Below, piece by piece: positions 9,267 to 19,600 of a DNA stretch of 64,000 nucleotides. The position numbers and the translations under genes are program-made. Under the pieces are notes generated by a model. It ran no database searches. It was not told where the DNA came from and saw only the letters and a list, made by a program, of their open reading frames with translations. Positions within the stretch are counted from its first letter, which is position 1; each line of letters opens with the position of its first letter. This DNA is from Chitinophaga dinghuensis (lineage in GTDB: Bacteria > Bacteroidota > Bacteroidia > Chitinophagales > Chitinophagaceae), in assembly GCF_003259435.1 (NCBI RefSeq), contig NZ_QLMA01000001.1, positions 1 to 64,000 of the forward strand. The letters run 5' to 3'.

Positions 9267-10103
9267 ATGGATTCTGCTAAAGTCTTAAAGTCCGATTTTC
9301 TGGATATCCTGTTTGACGGCAGGAATAAGGATTATGGGGCTTACGAGCTGAGAAGGCAATATAACAAACGTGTGCGGAACGCCATTATTGGTACTTCGTC
9401 GCTGTTCGTATTGCTGATCGGTGGTTACCTGGTGTCTAACTGGGTAAAAGCTTCCGAGGGAGATGCCGTGAAGAAGCCAATCATTAAGGAGATTAAGATC
9501 GAGGATTTGAAAATTCCTGACGATCCTAAAACTCCGCCTCCTCCACCTCCTCCACCGGCGCCACCACCACCGGTAAAACCGTCAGTACAGTTTACTCCTC
9601 CTGTGATCAAAAAGGATAACGAGGTACCACCAGATGAGATACCTCCTAAACACGAGGATATTAAGGACAAATCTATCGCCACTAAAACTGTAGAAGGTGA
9701 CCCGAACGGTATCGATGCGGGCCTGCTGGAAGACAGTAAAGGTACTGGTGTGGTAGAAGCGCCTCCTGCTCCTGCGAAAGAAGAGATCTTCACATTCGTA
9801 GAACAGCCGCCAACCTTCCCAGGTGGTGAAGATGCGCTGAACAAATACCTGAATAAGAATATCCGTTACCCACGCGTTGCGCAGGAAAACGGCATCTCCG
9901 GTACTGTTTTCGTACAGTTCGTAGTTGATTCTGATGGTAATATCAAAGACGTTAAAACAGTCGGAGCCGCAAAAGGCGGTGGTCTGGAAGAAGAAGCTGT
10001 TCGCGTGGTGAAAACCATGCCTAAATGGAAACCTGGTAAACAAAACGGTCGCCAGGTATCTGTACAGTTCAACCTCCCAATCCGCTTTACGCTGCAAGAG
10101 TAG
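9267..10103 (+). CDS. tonB: Energy transducer TonB
   Basis: 278 residues. It has a cytoplasmic N-terminus with FDGRNKDYGAYELRRQYNKR, typical of Bacteroidota TonB, one membrane segment (about 38-60), a proline-rich stretch (about 89-102) that spans the periplasm, and a C-terminal TonB domain (about 190-277) with YPRVAQENGISGTVFVQFVV and MPKWKPGKQNGRQVSV. The C-terminal domain contacts the TonB box of outer-membrane receptors. It is the last gene of the operon and the natural energiser for the SusC proteins encoded in the same window. A strong terminator follows. Confidence 0.96.
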   Translation: MDSAKVLKSDFLDILFDGRNKDYGAYELRRQYNKRVRNAIIGTSSLFVLLIGGYLVSNWVKASEGDAVKKPIIKEIKIEDLKIPDDPKTPPPPPPPPAPPPPVKPSVQFTPPVIKKDNEVPPDEIPPKHEDIKDKSIATKTVEGDPNGIDAGLLEDSKGTGVVEAPPAPAKEEIFTFVEQPPTFPGGEDALNKYLNKNIRYPRVAQENGISGTVFVQFVVDSDGNIKDVKTVGAAKGGGLEEEAVRVVKTMPKWKPGKQNGRQVSVQFNLPIRFTLQE

Positions 10104-10128
10104 TACTGTCACAAATATTTGATAGCGA

Positions 10129-10160
10129 ATCCCCGTCTCTACCCAGAGACGGGGATTTTT
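10129..10160 (+). terminator. Terminator of the exbB-tonB operon
   Basis: A perfect 12-bp stem (ATCCCCGTCTCT and complement), a four-base loop and a run of five T. It lies 25 bases after the tonB stop codon. Confidence 0.92.
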
Positions 10161-10186
10161 GCATTATACAGTTTATAGTACCTTTG
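10158..10186 (+). promoter_or_regulatory. Promoter of mnmE
   Basis: TTTG at 10158-10161 and TACCTTTG at 10179-10186 match the Bacteroidota promoter with a 17-base spacer. The -33 element is the T-run of the preceding terminator, so terminator and promoter share bases. The predicted start site near 10193 decides the mnmE start codon. Confidence 0.65.
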
Positions 10187-10213
10187 CAGCTTCTAATTTT
10201 AATAACTTTCGAT

Positions 10214-11596
10214 ATGCTGGGAAAACTTACCGGATTTGATGATACCATTGTGGCTGTAGCCACCGCACCTGGATTAGGCGCCATTGCCGTTATTCGACTG
10301 AGTGGAAGCCAGGCGTTTGATATCACCAATTCCCTCTTTCCTTCCAAAGACCTCCTGTTGCAAGCCAGTCATACCCTACATTTTGGCGGTATCATAGCGG
10401 ATGGTCGCATCATCGATGAAGTAGTAGTTAGTCTTTATAAAGGCCCCAGATCCTATACCGGAGAGGATGTAATTGAGATCTCCTGTCACGGGTCTCCCTA
10501 TATTCAACAACAAATCATAGATGCTGTTACCAAAGCAGGCGCCCGACTGGCAAAGCCAGGAGAGTTTACCCAAAGGGCATTTCTGAATGGTAAGTTAGAC
10601 CTGACACAGGCTGAATCTGTAGCCGATTTGATTGCCAGTAACTCTGCTGCCTCTCATCAAACAGCCATGCAGCAAATGAGAGGAGGATTTTCCAAAGAAC
10701 TGCATCTGCTGAGAGAACAACTGATCACTTTCTCTGCCCTCATAGAACTGGAACTGGATTTCAGCCAGGAAGATGTGGAGTTTGCAGATCGTACCCGCCT
10801 GTATGAGCTGGTTACGGCAGCAAACACGACCATTCGACACCTGATTGATTCTTTCCGAATGGGAAATGTGATCAAAAATGGGGTAAATACGGCGATTGTG
10901 GGCAAACCGAATGCGGGGAAGTCTACCCTCCTCAACACACTTTTGAACGAAAACAGGGCCATTGTAAGCGATATAGCGGGTACTACACGCGATACCATTG
11001 AAGAGGTACTGAATATCGAGGGGATTCTGTTCAGGCTGATTGATACCGCCGGTATTCGGGAAAGCAATGATACCATTGAAAGTATTGGGGTACAGAAAAC
11101 CATGGAGAAGATCAAAGAGGCAGGCGTAGTAGTATACCTCTTCGATGTAAATGAAAATTCCGCGGAGGACCTGCAACAACAAATCGATTCCTTCCAGGCT
11201 GATAACATTAATTTCCTCCTTGTTGGCAATAAAACTGACATCGCGGGAGAGTCCGCTATACAGGAGAAATTCTCCAAAATTCAGGGTATTTTGTTCATTT
11301 CTGCGAAAAATCACGCCCATGTGGACGACCTCAAACAAGCCCTTGTGCAAAAAGTATTGTCCGGAGATATTAACACAGAAGATACTATCATCACCAATGC
11401 ACGACATCATTCTGCCCTTCAGGAAGTACTCAAATCCCTCCATGATGTGAGCAATGGAATGGATAACGGGGTACCTGGCGATCTATTGGCGCTGGATATT
11501 CGGAGAGCGTTGCATTTCCTGGGTGAAATCACCGGAGAAGTGACGAATGAGGACAGACTGGATTATATATTCAGTAAGTTCTGTATTGGGAAGTAA
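10214..11596 (+). CDS. mnmE: tRNA uridine-5-carboxymethylaminomethyl modification GTPase MnmE
   Basis: 460 residues. The N-terminal formyl-tetrahydrofolate-binding domain begins DTIVAVATAPGLGAIAVIRLSG. A helical domain is interrupted by a Ras-like G domain with P-loop GKPNAGKS, switch region DIAGTTRDTIEE, G3 DTAGI and G4 NKTD. The protein ends in the family-specific FCIGK with its conserved cysteine. With MnmG it modifies the wobble uridine of several tRNAs. An upstream in-frame ATG at 10184 overlaps the predicted -7 element, so I place the start at 10214, giving the normal N-terminus (LGKLTGFDDTIVAVATAP). Length is normal. A housekeeping gene. Confidence 0.97.
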   Translation: MLGKLTGFDDTIVAVATAPGLGAIAVIRLSGSQAFDITNSLFPSKDLLLQASHTLHFGGIIADGRIIDEVVVSLYKGPRSYTGEDVIEISCHGSPYIQQQIIDAVTKAGARLAKPGEFTQRAFLNGKLDLTQAESVADLIASNSAASHQTAMQQMRGGFSKELHLLREQLITFSALIELELDFSQEDVEFADRTRLYELVTAANTTIRHLIDSFRMGNVIKNGVNTAIVGKPNAGKSTLLNTLLNENRAIVSDIAGTTRDTIEEVLNIEGILFRLIDTAGIRESNDTIESIGVQKTMEKIKEAGVVVYLFDVNENSAEDLQQQIDSFQADNINFLLVGNKTDIAGESAIQEKFSKIQGILFISAKNHAHVDDLKQALVQKVLSGDINTEDTIITNARHHSALQEVLKSLHDVSNGMDNGVPGDLLALDIRRALHFLGEITGEVTNEDRLDYIFSKFCIGK

Positions 11597-11637
11597 TCAG
11601 ACCTCCTTTCCTCTAATTGTAATCTTAATTTACTACA

Positions 11638-11669
11638 TAGTTTGGACCGTTAACTAACAGTCCAAACTA
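11638..11669. terminator. Hairpin between convergent genes
   Basis: A 15-bp stem with one C-A mismatch (TAGTTTGGACCGTTA against TAACAGTCCAAACTA) closes on a two-base centre. It lies between mnmE and the convergent lipoprotein gene. Neither side has a good T-run, so termination strength is uncertain. Confidence 0.55.
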
Positions 11670-11774
11670 TCCACAGCACATTTACCATTGTATATAGACA
11701 CGTGTCCATTTACTGGCAGGAACCGTATCTGGGCTAAATGGTTTATTACTCCACGTATAATCTACATAAGCCGG

Positions 11775-12476
11775 CTAGCATATATAGATTTCATTGCTTA
11801 CCCCATTGAAACTGATTTTGTTGACCTTTACATCATTCGATCTGCTTTCCGGATACAGACAACTACCTCCACCAGTAGGATATTTAACGGCTGCATAGAT
11901 GTAATCCGAACCGGTTGGAATAACATTGGAAAAGGATGTCCATGTGAGTTCAGGCGTATAATATTTAACCATCGTAACAGGATTACGATAATAGGTTAAG
12001 GATAATTGGGGAGTAGATGCTAAAGCTGTTGCCTTGTAGGTAGGATTAACCGGATTAGTGGTGGCGTTATAAATTGTACAACTGGCAGTGTAGGAACTGG
12101 AGCCTTTCATCACTTTTGCGTTGAGTGTACCACTGGTAAGCGACAGTTGAAAACTGATGTAAATCCCCGAATTGGCACTAACATTTGCGGTTCTCATACC
12201 AAGGAGACTGGTACCGCTTCTTAACTCTATCGTAAAAAATGCCAGCGTATCAGTATTATTGGTGAAATGTATGGTAGCTATACCACTTCCGGTGGTATAT
12301 AAATAGTCCAGGTAAAAATCTGTTACTGCCGGACCCGTAGGACTGTTGGCACTGGTCTGCCTGGTTAACTCAGTTTGAGTAGTCATTACTGCTTTCTTCT
12401 CCACCTGCATGTCAGCGGGTTTACTACAGGAGAATAGCATGAGTACAATACAAGGAAAGAATAGATACGATTTCAT
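11775..12476 (-). CDS. Small lipoprotein of unknown function
   Basis: 233 residues if started at 12476, where the sequence gives a proper lipoprotein signal peptide (MKSYLFFPCIVLMLFSC, lipid at Cys17). An in-frame start 31 codons upstream would place a charged extension before the signal and is less likely. The mature part is Thr/Ser-rich with beta-strand character (ATIHFTNNTDTLAFFTIELRS) and resembles an extracytoplasmic beta-sandwich. No family recognised. It is monocistronic, convergent with mnmE, and has a paired-cysteine candidate near the C-terminus (GGGSCLYPES and EIYIC). Confidence 0.75.
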   Translation of the reverse strand: MKSYLFFPCIVLMLFSCSKPADMQVEKKAVMTTQTELTRQTSANSPTGPAVTDFYLDYLYTTGSGIATIHFTNNTDTLAFFTIELRSGTSLLGMRTANVSANSGIYISFQLSLTSGTLNAKVMKGSSSYTASCTIYNATTNPVNPTYKATALASTPQLSLTYYRNPVTMVKYYTPELTWTSFSNVIPTGSDYIYAAVKYPTGGGSCLYPESRSNDVKVNKISFNGVSNEIYIC

Positions 12477-12725
12477 GGGAGTGCGGGTTTTAGTGATGAA
12501 TTGATTAACAATATGCTTACAGGGGTAAATTTTGCTACAGTTGCTGCCACTTACTGGTATGCTTTTCAACAGGGGCCTGGATTTATGTTACATAATATAG
12601 CAAAAATAGCTGAAAGTGTTCCCGCTAAATATGAGGTAGAAAAGTTGATGATGAAAGTATCTCCTTGTGTGCGGAACAGCATATTATAACTATATTCCAT
12701 CGTTCATTTAAAAAGGAATATATCA

Positions 12726-13121
12726 ATGGGAACATGGAGTGAAAAAAGCTTTGGAAATGACAGTGCAGGAGATTGGATAATTGACTTATGTGAGACGCCA
12801 ACCCTTGAATTTATCAGAGAAACATTGCAGGCATCAATAGATAACCCAATGGAGGCAGACTATAACCAGCCTGCGATTGCTGCTGCTGAAGTCATCTGTA
12901 TTCTGGATGGTAAAATACCTGAAGATTATCATGAGATTTCGCATAACCTGGAACCAATATTGGCGACATTGAAAGGGCAACAATTTCCGAATGGCCTTCG
13001 GGCACTGGCGGTTCGGTGTATAGATATGATTGCGACTGATTCCGAATTAAAAGAGCTTTGGGAAGATCAGGAGGAATGGCTGGACGAAATTAATAGTTTG
13101 AAACAGCGACTGGCGCACTGA
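12726..13121 (+). CDS. DUF4259 domain-containing protein
   Basis: 131 residues starting MGTWSEKSFGNDSAGDWIID, which matches the DUF4259 pattern of MGTWG..F.ND.A.DW. The rest is a compact, acidic, mostly helical domain with no signal peptide, so it should be cytoplasmic. The family is found across bacteria, sometimes near toxin-immunity or SMI1-type genes, but no activity is established to my knowledge. It stands alone, preceded by an AT-rich stretch and followed by a strong hairpin shared with the convergent neighbour. Confidence 0.85.
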   Translation: MGTWSEKSFGNDSAGDWIIDLCETPTLEFIRETLQASIDNPMEADYNQPAIAAAEVICILDGKIPEDYHEISHNLEPILATLKGQQFPNGLRALAVRCIDMIATDSELKELWEDQEEWLDEINSLKQRLAH

Positions 13122-13162
13122 ACTACTACGGATTCTTCTATAGTTGATTTGAATTAAAGTAT

Positions 13163-13208
13163 TATCCCGTCCTGGAATTACCCTATTCCAGGACGGGATA
13201 TTTTTTTT
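13163..13208. terminator. Bidirectional terminator
   Basis: A perfect 16-bp stem (TATCCCGTCCTGGAAT and complement) with a six-base loop and a long T-run on the plus strand. It ends the DUF4259 gene and abuts the stop codon of the minus-strand phosphoesterase gene. Confidence 0.9.
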
Positions 13209-15801
13209 AGTCATTGTCTTCTTTATACTTAGGATCCAGTTTCAGGCCGAGTGCTTTCAGGCCTTTCTGATGGGCGCCGAAGTAGGCTTTTGGAAAGGGC
13301 TTGTCGCCGTGAATAGTGGACCATATATATTCACTAAAGATCAGGGCGTCTTTGTCGATCAGATCCGGCTTGGAGAAATCCATTTTCTGCGTTAGCGGGG
13401 CTAGTTTGGCAGTGGTTTTACTCTTGATTTGATCTTTAGGCGGATTCAATTCGTTGATGGCAATTGTTGGCGTTAGCGCGTTGTAGGCGGTATAGTCGGC
13501 CTGCTGCTGAAAGCAGGCTGTCATTAACGGCGCGGCTGCCACTAATTGATTCATTGGTTGTACGCCGAATATCTGGCAGATGGTATGTAATACGGATGAT
13601 TGATTGTAAAAATTACTGATAACGGTATCGCGTTTTACAAAAGGCCCTGCTACTAAACAGAAGGAGCGGTGGCCATCTACATGGTCTGTGCCGCTTTGAG
13701 GATCGTCTTCATTGATGAAAATGGCCATATCCTTCCAGAAAGAGCTTTTAGACAATGCTTCTACCACGCGTCCTGTAGCCCAGTCATTGTCTGTTACATA
13801 GGCGCGCGGAGTGGGATTTTGTTCGCCATAACCGCTGGTATGATCATTCGGTAGGTAAACGATCATAAATTCAGGCAGATTGCCTGCTGCTTCGTACTCT
13901 TTCAGTGCAGTGATAAACGCGTCTGCCCTTACCTGATCTGTAATATTCATATTCCAGCCTGGGTAACGCATGTCGCTGTACTTTTCCAGACTCTTCATCG
14001 CATAAGAGCATTGGTATTGGGCAGAATCGTTTTTGTTTTTCCAGCTGTTATAGACATCTGTCCAGGTTTTCCCTTTAGTTATTTCCGCCAGATCTGTTTC
14101 TCCGAAGTTTCTGAAAGAGATTCCTTTACGAAGTAAGTGATTCCAAATGAAGCCACATCCTGCATATGACAGCGGATCGGTTCCGAAATCATAGGCACAA
14201 TGTCCGTTTGAAAAATCCTTTTCATGATATGGCGTAGTAATCCCCTGGATAGCCCATTGGTGGCCATCGCTGGAGTTAACGCCATTGCAATAGTAGTTGT
14301 CTAGCAATACAAATTGTTTGGCTAATTCATGTGTGTTGGGTGTTATCTCCCTACCAAATTCCACCAGCTTAGGATCACAATTTCCTTTTCCGAAGTCGCC
14401 CAATACCTGATCGAATTTTTTATTTTCCTTAATGATATACACTACGTGTTTGATAGACGAAGGCTCGCCTACATTATCCGGAACAGGTTTGGGCGCAGCT
14501 TTCGCATTGGCTCCGGCCTGGGCTCTGAGCAAATCTATAAAATGGAATCCTTTGCTGGCTTCAGCGGTATAGTTATCAACTTCTGATTTATTAGCAGGGA
14601 GCGATACTTTTTGTATTTCACCCTTTAACGCTGTTACATTTCCAATGAACAATTGGTTGCCGCTAACGCTGATGGCGCCAGGAAATCCGCCTGCCGCGAT
14701 AAAGCCATAAGGCGCTTTTTTGGGGTGTGCCGGATCAATGAGTGCAATGGAATTATTACCTGCATTGGCGGCCAATAGTGTTTTACCATCGGAACTGAAT
14801 GCCAGTGCGGTGGTCAGACTGCCATAGGGCAGGGAAGGATCTGGTTTGGTATTGATGGTATGCGCTACTTTCAAGGTCTTTACATCAATGACACTGACAC
14901 CGTCGCCGCTATCATCTGTTACATACAGTGATTTGCCATCAGGAGATAAGACCATGGACTCTGGATGGATGCGGGTGGTAATATCGGCTATCTTTTTCCT
15001 GGACTGCACATCTATCACCGTAACGGAACCGCGTAATGCCACAGAACGTTCATCTACCGCTACATCTGTTCCTGCGGATTTTTCTGTCCGATCATTTTTC
15101 CCGGGATGTGGTCCTCCGAAGTTACTCACGAATGCCAGTTTTTTATCCTTGCTGATCACCACAGCATAAGGGCAAACGCCTACTGGGATTGTGCTTATTA
15201 ATTTACCTTTTGCCACATCCACGACTGCGACCTCATTAGTGATGGCCAGCGCAACGAAGGCAATATTATCGTTGCACAGACCGATTCCTAAAGGATTGGT
15301 TTTTTTATTATTGGAAGACAGACTGATTTTTTTAGTAAGCGTAAATGTGCCGCTGCTGCTTACATTTCCGACATATAAATTTTTCTCCAGGCCGGTGAAG
15401 TATATAGTGGAATCATTTTTATCTACAGCCAGACCATACATAGAGCCAGATTCCTTGTCGAGGTAGTCGAAGGAACCGATGGTAGAGAAATCTTTTGCAT
15501 TAATAAAGGAAAGCCGCCTGTTGGTCTTTGCGATGAGGATGTGTTGTTGTTGTGCAAGGTCCAGGTTTAATACCCTGGTTCCTTTGGAGAGATTAAGACT
15601 TTGTCCGGCAGGATTCAGGAGATGACTATTGGCCAGGAGTTTATCGCCCACCAGAAACTGGGTCAGGGAGGTGTCTACTGGTTTTCTGACATCTTTTCTA
15701 GGTTCCGGACTGTTTGGTATTACTTGTGCCTGTAGGGTGGGCGCAGTCAATAAAAAGCATGCAGTTATGCTTTTCAGTAAATATTGTTGCACTGTTTTCA
15801 T
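13207..15801 (-). CDS. YncE-like beta-propeller fused to a phosphoesterase (alkaline phosphatase superfamily)
   Basis: 864 residues. A signal peptide (cleavage near LQAQV) is followed by a seven-bladed-propeller-like half (about 50-420) with YVTDDSGDGVSVIDVKT and similar blade repeats. From about 450 a phosphoesterase domain begins with KHVVYIIKENKKFDQVLGD, the pattern of the acid phosphatase/phospholipase C family (PF04185). Further metal-site candidates are NSSDGHQWAI, IVYLPNDHTSGYG and NEDDPQSGTDHVDGHRS. The two-domain arrangement is a known fusion in Bacteroidota. It should act in the periplasm or at the surface on a phosphoester; the substrate is not readable. Monocistronic. Confidence 0.93.
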   Translation of the reverse strand: MKTVQQYLLKSITACFLLTAPTLQAQVIPNSPEPRKDVRKPVDTSLTQFLVGDKLLANSHLLNPAGQSLNLSKGTRVLNLDLAQQQHILIAKTNRRLSFINAKDFSTIGSFDYLDKESGSMYGLAVDKNDSTIYFTGLEKNLYVGNVSSSGTFTLTKKISLSSNNKKTNPLGIGLCNDNIAFVALAITNEVAVVDVAKGKLISTIPVGVCPYAVVISKDKKLAFVSNFGGPHPGKNDRTEKSAGTDVAVDERSVALRGSVTVIDVQSRKKIADITTRIHPESMVLSPDGKSLYVTDDSGDGVSVIDVKTLKVAHTINTKPDPSLPYGSLTTALAFSSDGKTLLAANAGNNSIALIDPAHPKKAPYGFIAAGGFPGAISVSGNQLFIGNVTALKGEIQKVSLPANKSEVDNYTAEASKGFHFIDLLRAQAGANAKAAPKPVPDNVGEPSSIKHVVYIIKENKKFDQVLGDFGKGNCDPKLVEFGREITPNTHELAKQFVLLDNYYCNGVNSSDGHQWAIQGITTPYHEKDFSNGHCAYDFGTDPLSYAGCGFIWNHLLRKGISFRNFGETDLAEITKGKTWTDVYNSWKNKNDSAQYQCSYAMKSLEKYSDMRYPGWNMNITDQVRADAFITALKEYEAAGNLPEFMIVYLPNDHTSGYGEQNPTPRAYVTDNDWATGRVVEALSKSSFWKDMAIFINEDDPQSGTDHVDGHRSFCLVAGPFVKRDTVISNFYNQSSVLHTICQIFGVQPMNQLVAAAPLMTACFQQQADYTAYNALTPTIAINELNPPKDQIKSKTTAKLAPLTQKMDFSKPDLIDKDALIFSEYIWSTIHGDKPFPKAYFGAHQKGLKALGLKLDPKYKEDND

Positions 15802-16608
15802 AATTTATCTAGCAATTATTGGAATGTAATGGAGGACGATATTCCCCAAATGACTTCGCTAATATCTCCGAAAGTACATCAGCTGATTTAATATTGCAAT
15901 GAATATATTATTAAATAAAAGAGGATTGTTACGGTGTTGCTGAGGGGGAAGGAGTACTGGGTAATGGTCTTGTGGTATTATTGTTTTGTTTAATGCTTTA
16001 TATGCTGATGATGACTTGGGATAATTAATGAATTTTTTTATTAACCTACTTAACGTTTAATTCATCATAAGTTAACCTACGTTTTAACAAAGCATTGTGA
16101 CCTTGCTATAGCTTTGTTGTATTATGTATCCGCGTTTTGCCATATTGATTACGCTACTTTTTATTAGGGTATTCTTATCCCCAATATGGTTTAGTTATAA
16201 CGCCCATCATCTACATCATCCTGATAAAATATTTGAGCAGATACGTCTTCATAAAAGAAGATCCAGTTATACAGATGATGCGTTGGCATCTGAAGAGACT
16301 GTATTTGAATCTGCATCAGAGGAACAGCGTACTACATTTGGTCTTTTACGCATCATAAAAAGATGGTTTGCAATCGTTGATGCAGATACGATTCTTCCTT
16401 GCTATCGCTACGCCTATACGTTATCTCCATTATTCCTTCGAAACTGTGTGCTACGCATCTGATTCTTGCTGATAGCAAGATTATCAGTGGGTATTAAGTA
16501 TCCCTGTATGTCCCATTTATAAGGCTGCTTATGTATATCGCCGACCACCTGTTGGTTGTGCGCAGGCAGTTTATTGTCTCAGCATTGGCTTCAATCAAAT
16601 CAGATTTA
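15802..16608. other. Intergenic region and long predicted leader of susC1
   Basis: About 800 bases between the divergent phosphoesterase gene and susC1. It holds two copies of TTAACCTAC (16041-16049, 16072-16080), a candidate -7 element at 16109-16116, and a hairpin TCTTGCT-GAT-AGCAAGA (16464-16480). Next comes a stretch at about 16481-16515 resembling the repeats near 570-600. A 112-codon reading frame (16124-16462) begins right after the predicted -7 element, but its composition is not protein-like enough to call. Confidence 0.5.
16109..16116 (+). promoter_or_regulatory. Candidate -7 element upstream of susC1
   Basis: TAGCTTTG fits TAnnTTTG. No good TTTG lies at the usual distance, which suggests a promoter that depends on an activator. 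The start would be near 16123, leaving a leader of about 485 nt. Confidence 0.45.
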
Positions 16609-19600
16609 TGCGAAAGTTTTCCTCTTTGCTATTAATAATATCTCTATTCCTGGTATCGCTATTGCGTATAGCAATAGTACAAGCACAAACGCCAGGATTT
16701 ATCTCCGGTAAGGTAGTGGATGCAGATGACCAGTCACCTATTATCGGGGCGATGATCACGTTGAAAAATTCTTCCAAAGGAGCCATCACAGATGCCGATG
16801 GTAATTTCAAGATGAATGCTCCTGCTAATGGCACATTGACTGTTTATTTCATGGGATATAAGCAGGCCAGTATTGCCATTGGCGCACAGGCATCTATCAC
16901 GATTGCGCTGCAAAAAGATAATAAAGCGCTCAACGAAGTAGTAGTTACCGCATTGGGTATCAACAAGCAATCAAAAGCGCTTGGATACGCCGTACAAACA
17001 GTTAACTCCAAACAACTTACAGCGGCGCCTGATCCTAATCTTATCAATAATCTGGAAGGTAAGGTGGCTGGGGTAGTCATTACCAATGGCGGTGCAGGGG
17101 TAGGCTCTACTTCCCGGATAGTTGTCAGGGGAGAGAACTCTTTTAATGGTTCCAATCAGCCCTTGTTTGTAGTGGATGGGGTACCAATCAATAATGAAAC
17201 GTTCTTTAATAATGCCATAGAAAACTCCTCTAATCAGGGTACCTGGGCAGAAGTGGATTGGGGAAATGGGGCTGCGGAAATCAATCCGAATAATATAGCT
17301 AAAATAACCGTACTGAAAGGGTCTACTGCAGCGGCTTTGTACGGTTCCCGCGCTGCCAATGGCGCAGTGGTTTTAACCACCCAGAAAGGAGCCTCTGAAA
17401 AAGGAAAAATTGGTGTCTCCTTTAATACCACTACTACTTTTGAAACGCCATTAAAATTACCACGTCTGCAAAATGAATACGGCGCTGGTGTGAATGCCTA
17501 TCCGCTTTCAGGTACGCCCAATACCTATACTTTCGTTAATGGTGCCGGCGCCAACGAAAATAATATTCCTAACTGGGGATTGAAGTTTGATCCTTCTGTA
17601 AAAGTAGTGCAGTTTGATAGTCCTGCAGGAGATGGTTATCAGGCGGGCGATTTGATTGCCAGAGGTATCAACCCTGGTCTAACGGTTACGCCTACTTCGT
17701 GGGTGGGACATGCGGACCATTTCAGTAAGTTTCTCCAGACAGGTTTGACTACACAGAACAGTTTGGGTTTTGGTGGAAGCACAGAGAAAGGAAGCTATCA
17801 TTTTTCCGTGGATCAGCTGTACAATAAAGGAATTCTTCCTGGTACCGATCTAAAACGCTATGGCATTGCATTGCGGGCTGATCATCACTTTAATGATAAA
17901 CTGAGTACCGACTTCTTTATCAACTATATCAACAGCGGAAGCGGCAACCGTCCTAATATTGGTTATGGGTCTGAAAGTGTGATGTATACTTTTTTTGGCG
18001 TTTATGGTATGCCTATCAACATCGATATTAATTCGCTGAAAAAAGAATGGCAGACGGGCAGAGATCAACAGAATCAGTTCCGCTACTGGAATAACCACGA
18101 TAATCCTTATGTCACCTTATACGATAATACCAACAGTTTTACTAAGAACAGGGTATTAGGTAATGCCTCGCTGAAATACGCCATTAATGACCAGTGGAAT
18201 GTTATGTTAAGAACGGGGTCCGACTTCTATGCCGATAATAGAGAAGGGCACAGATCCTTTACCAGTGTGCGTTTTCCAAGTGGTGGATTCAGAACGGATA
18301 ATGTAAATTATTTTGAGAATAATACAGACTTCCTGGTAAGTTATCATAAGAAGCCCAGTCATTTATTTAATGTGAATGCCTCTTTTGGCGGTAACCGCTT
18401 TATGCAGAATATCACCTATACCAGGGATATTGCCAATGCGCTGATTACGCCAGGGTTGTATAACTTCTCCAATGCACAGAACCAGTTGCCAACGCTGTAT
18501 CAGAAATTTGATAAGGTGGTGTATAGCTTGTATGCGTTTGCCGATTTCGACTACAAGAATAAAATTTTCCTGAATGTAACTGGTCGTAATGACAGATCCA
18601 GTACCTTACCTGCGGGCAATAACTCTTACTATTATCCATCGGCCTCGCTGAGTGCGATTGTTTCAGATATGGTGCATTTACCAGAAGCAATTTCCTATTT
18701 GAAAGTGAGAGCTTCAGCCGCCCAAGTGGGCCGTGATGCAGATCCATACTCCATCAACAATACCTTTATTACCAATACTCCTTTCAATAATGCTCCATTG
18801 ACCAGCGGTAATAATGTGTTGGCCAATAATCATCTTAAACCTTCTTCCACTACGACTACAGAAGCGGGTATTGAAGTGAGGTTCCTGAAAAACAGATTGG
18901 GCCTCGACGCGACTATCTACCAGTCTAATACCAAAGATGAAGTGGTGCAATTACCAATACCAGTGTCTTCCGGTTATACCAATGCCTATGTAAATGGTGG
19001 TAAAATCAATAATAAAGGCGTGGAAGTGATGCTGACGGCAGCTCCATTCCGTTCGGCCAATGGCTTCAACTGGGATATGAGCTTCAATTTCAGTCATAAT
19101 GTGGGTAAAGTGGTATCGCTGCCGGATGGTATCAATACCTATGTTTATGCACAGGTTACCCAGTACGACCGCTACTACAGAGCTATTCAGTATGATGCCA
19201 AAGTGGGGCAGCGTTTAGGGAATATGTATGGAAACGCATTTGTGAGAGATCCACAGGGAAATATCGTTTATAAGAACGGCGTTCCGCAGTTTACCTCTAC
19301 CCAGAATTCCCTGTTGGGTAACTATAATCCCGACTTTGTACTGGCCTGGTCCAATGAATTGAATTATAAGAATTTCAATATGAGTTTCCTCTGGGATTGG
19401 CATCAGGGGGGCAAATTCTTCTCTTATACGGAATTAGGCGTATTGGCTGGTGGTATGTCTGTAGAAACGCTGCCAGGAAGAGAAACAGGCATTATTGGAA
19501 AAGGTGTGATGGATGATGGCACTGGGAAGTATGTTCCCAATACAGTTAAAGTAGATGCTGCTACTTATTATAATGGGTATTACAATGCTTCTAATAATGA

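Noticed and set aside
12501-12689. 62-codon plus-strand frame between the small lipoprotein and the DUF4259 gene
   Set aside because: Short, no family, and it lies within the promoter region of both neighbours.
16124-16462. 112-codon plus-strand frame upstream of susC1 with a hydrophobic start
   Set aside because: It begins almost at the predicted transcript start, has no recognisable family, and its DNA resembles the surrounding non-coding sequence. It was kept only as part of the leader.
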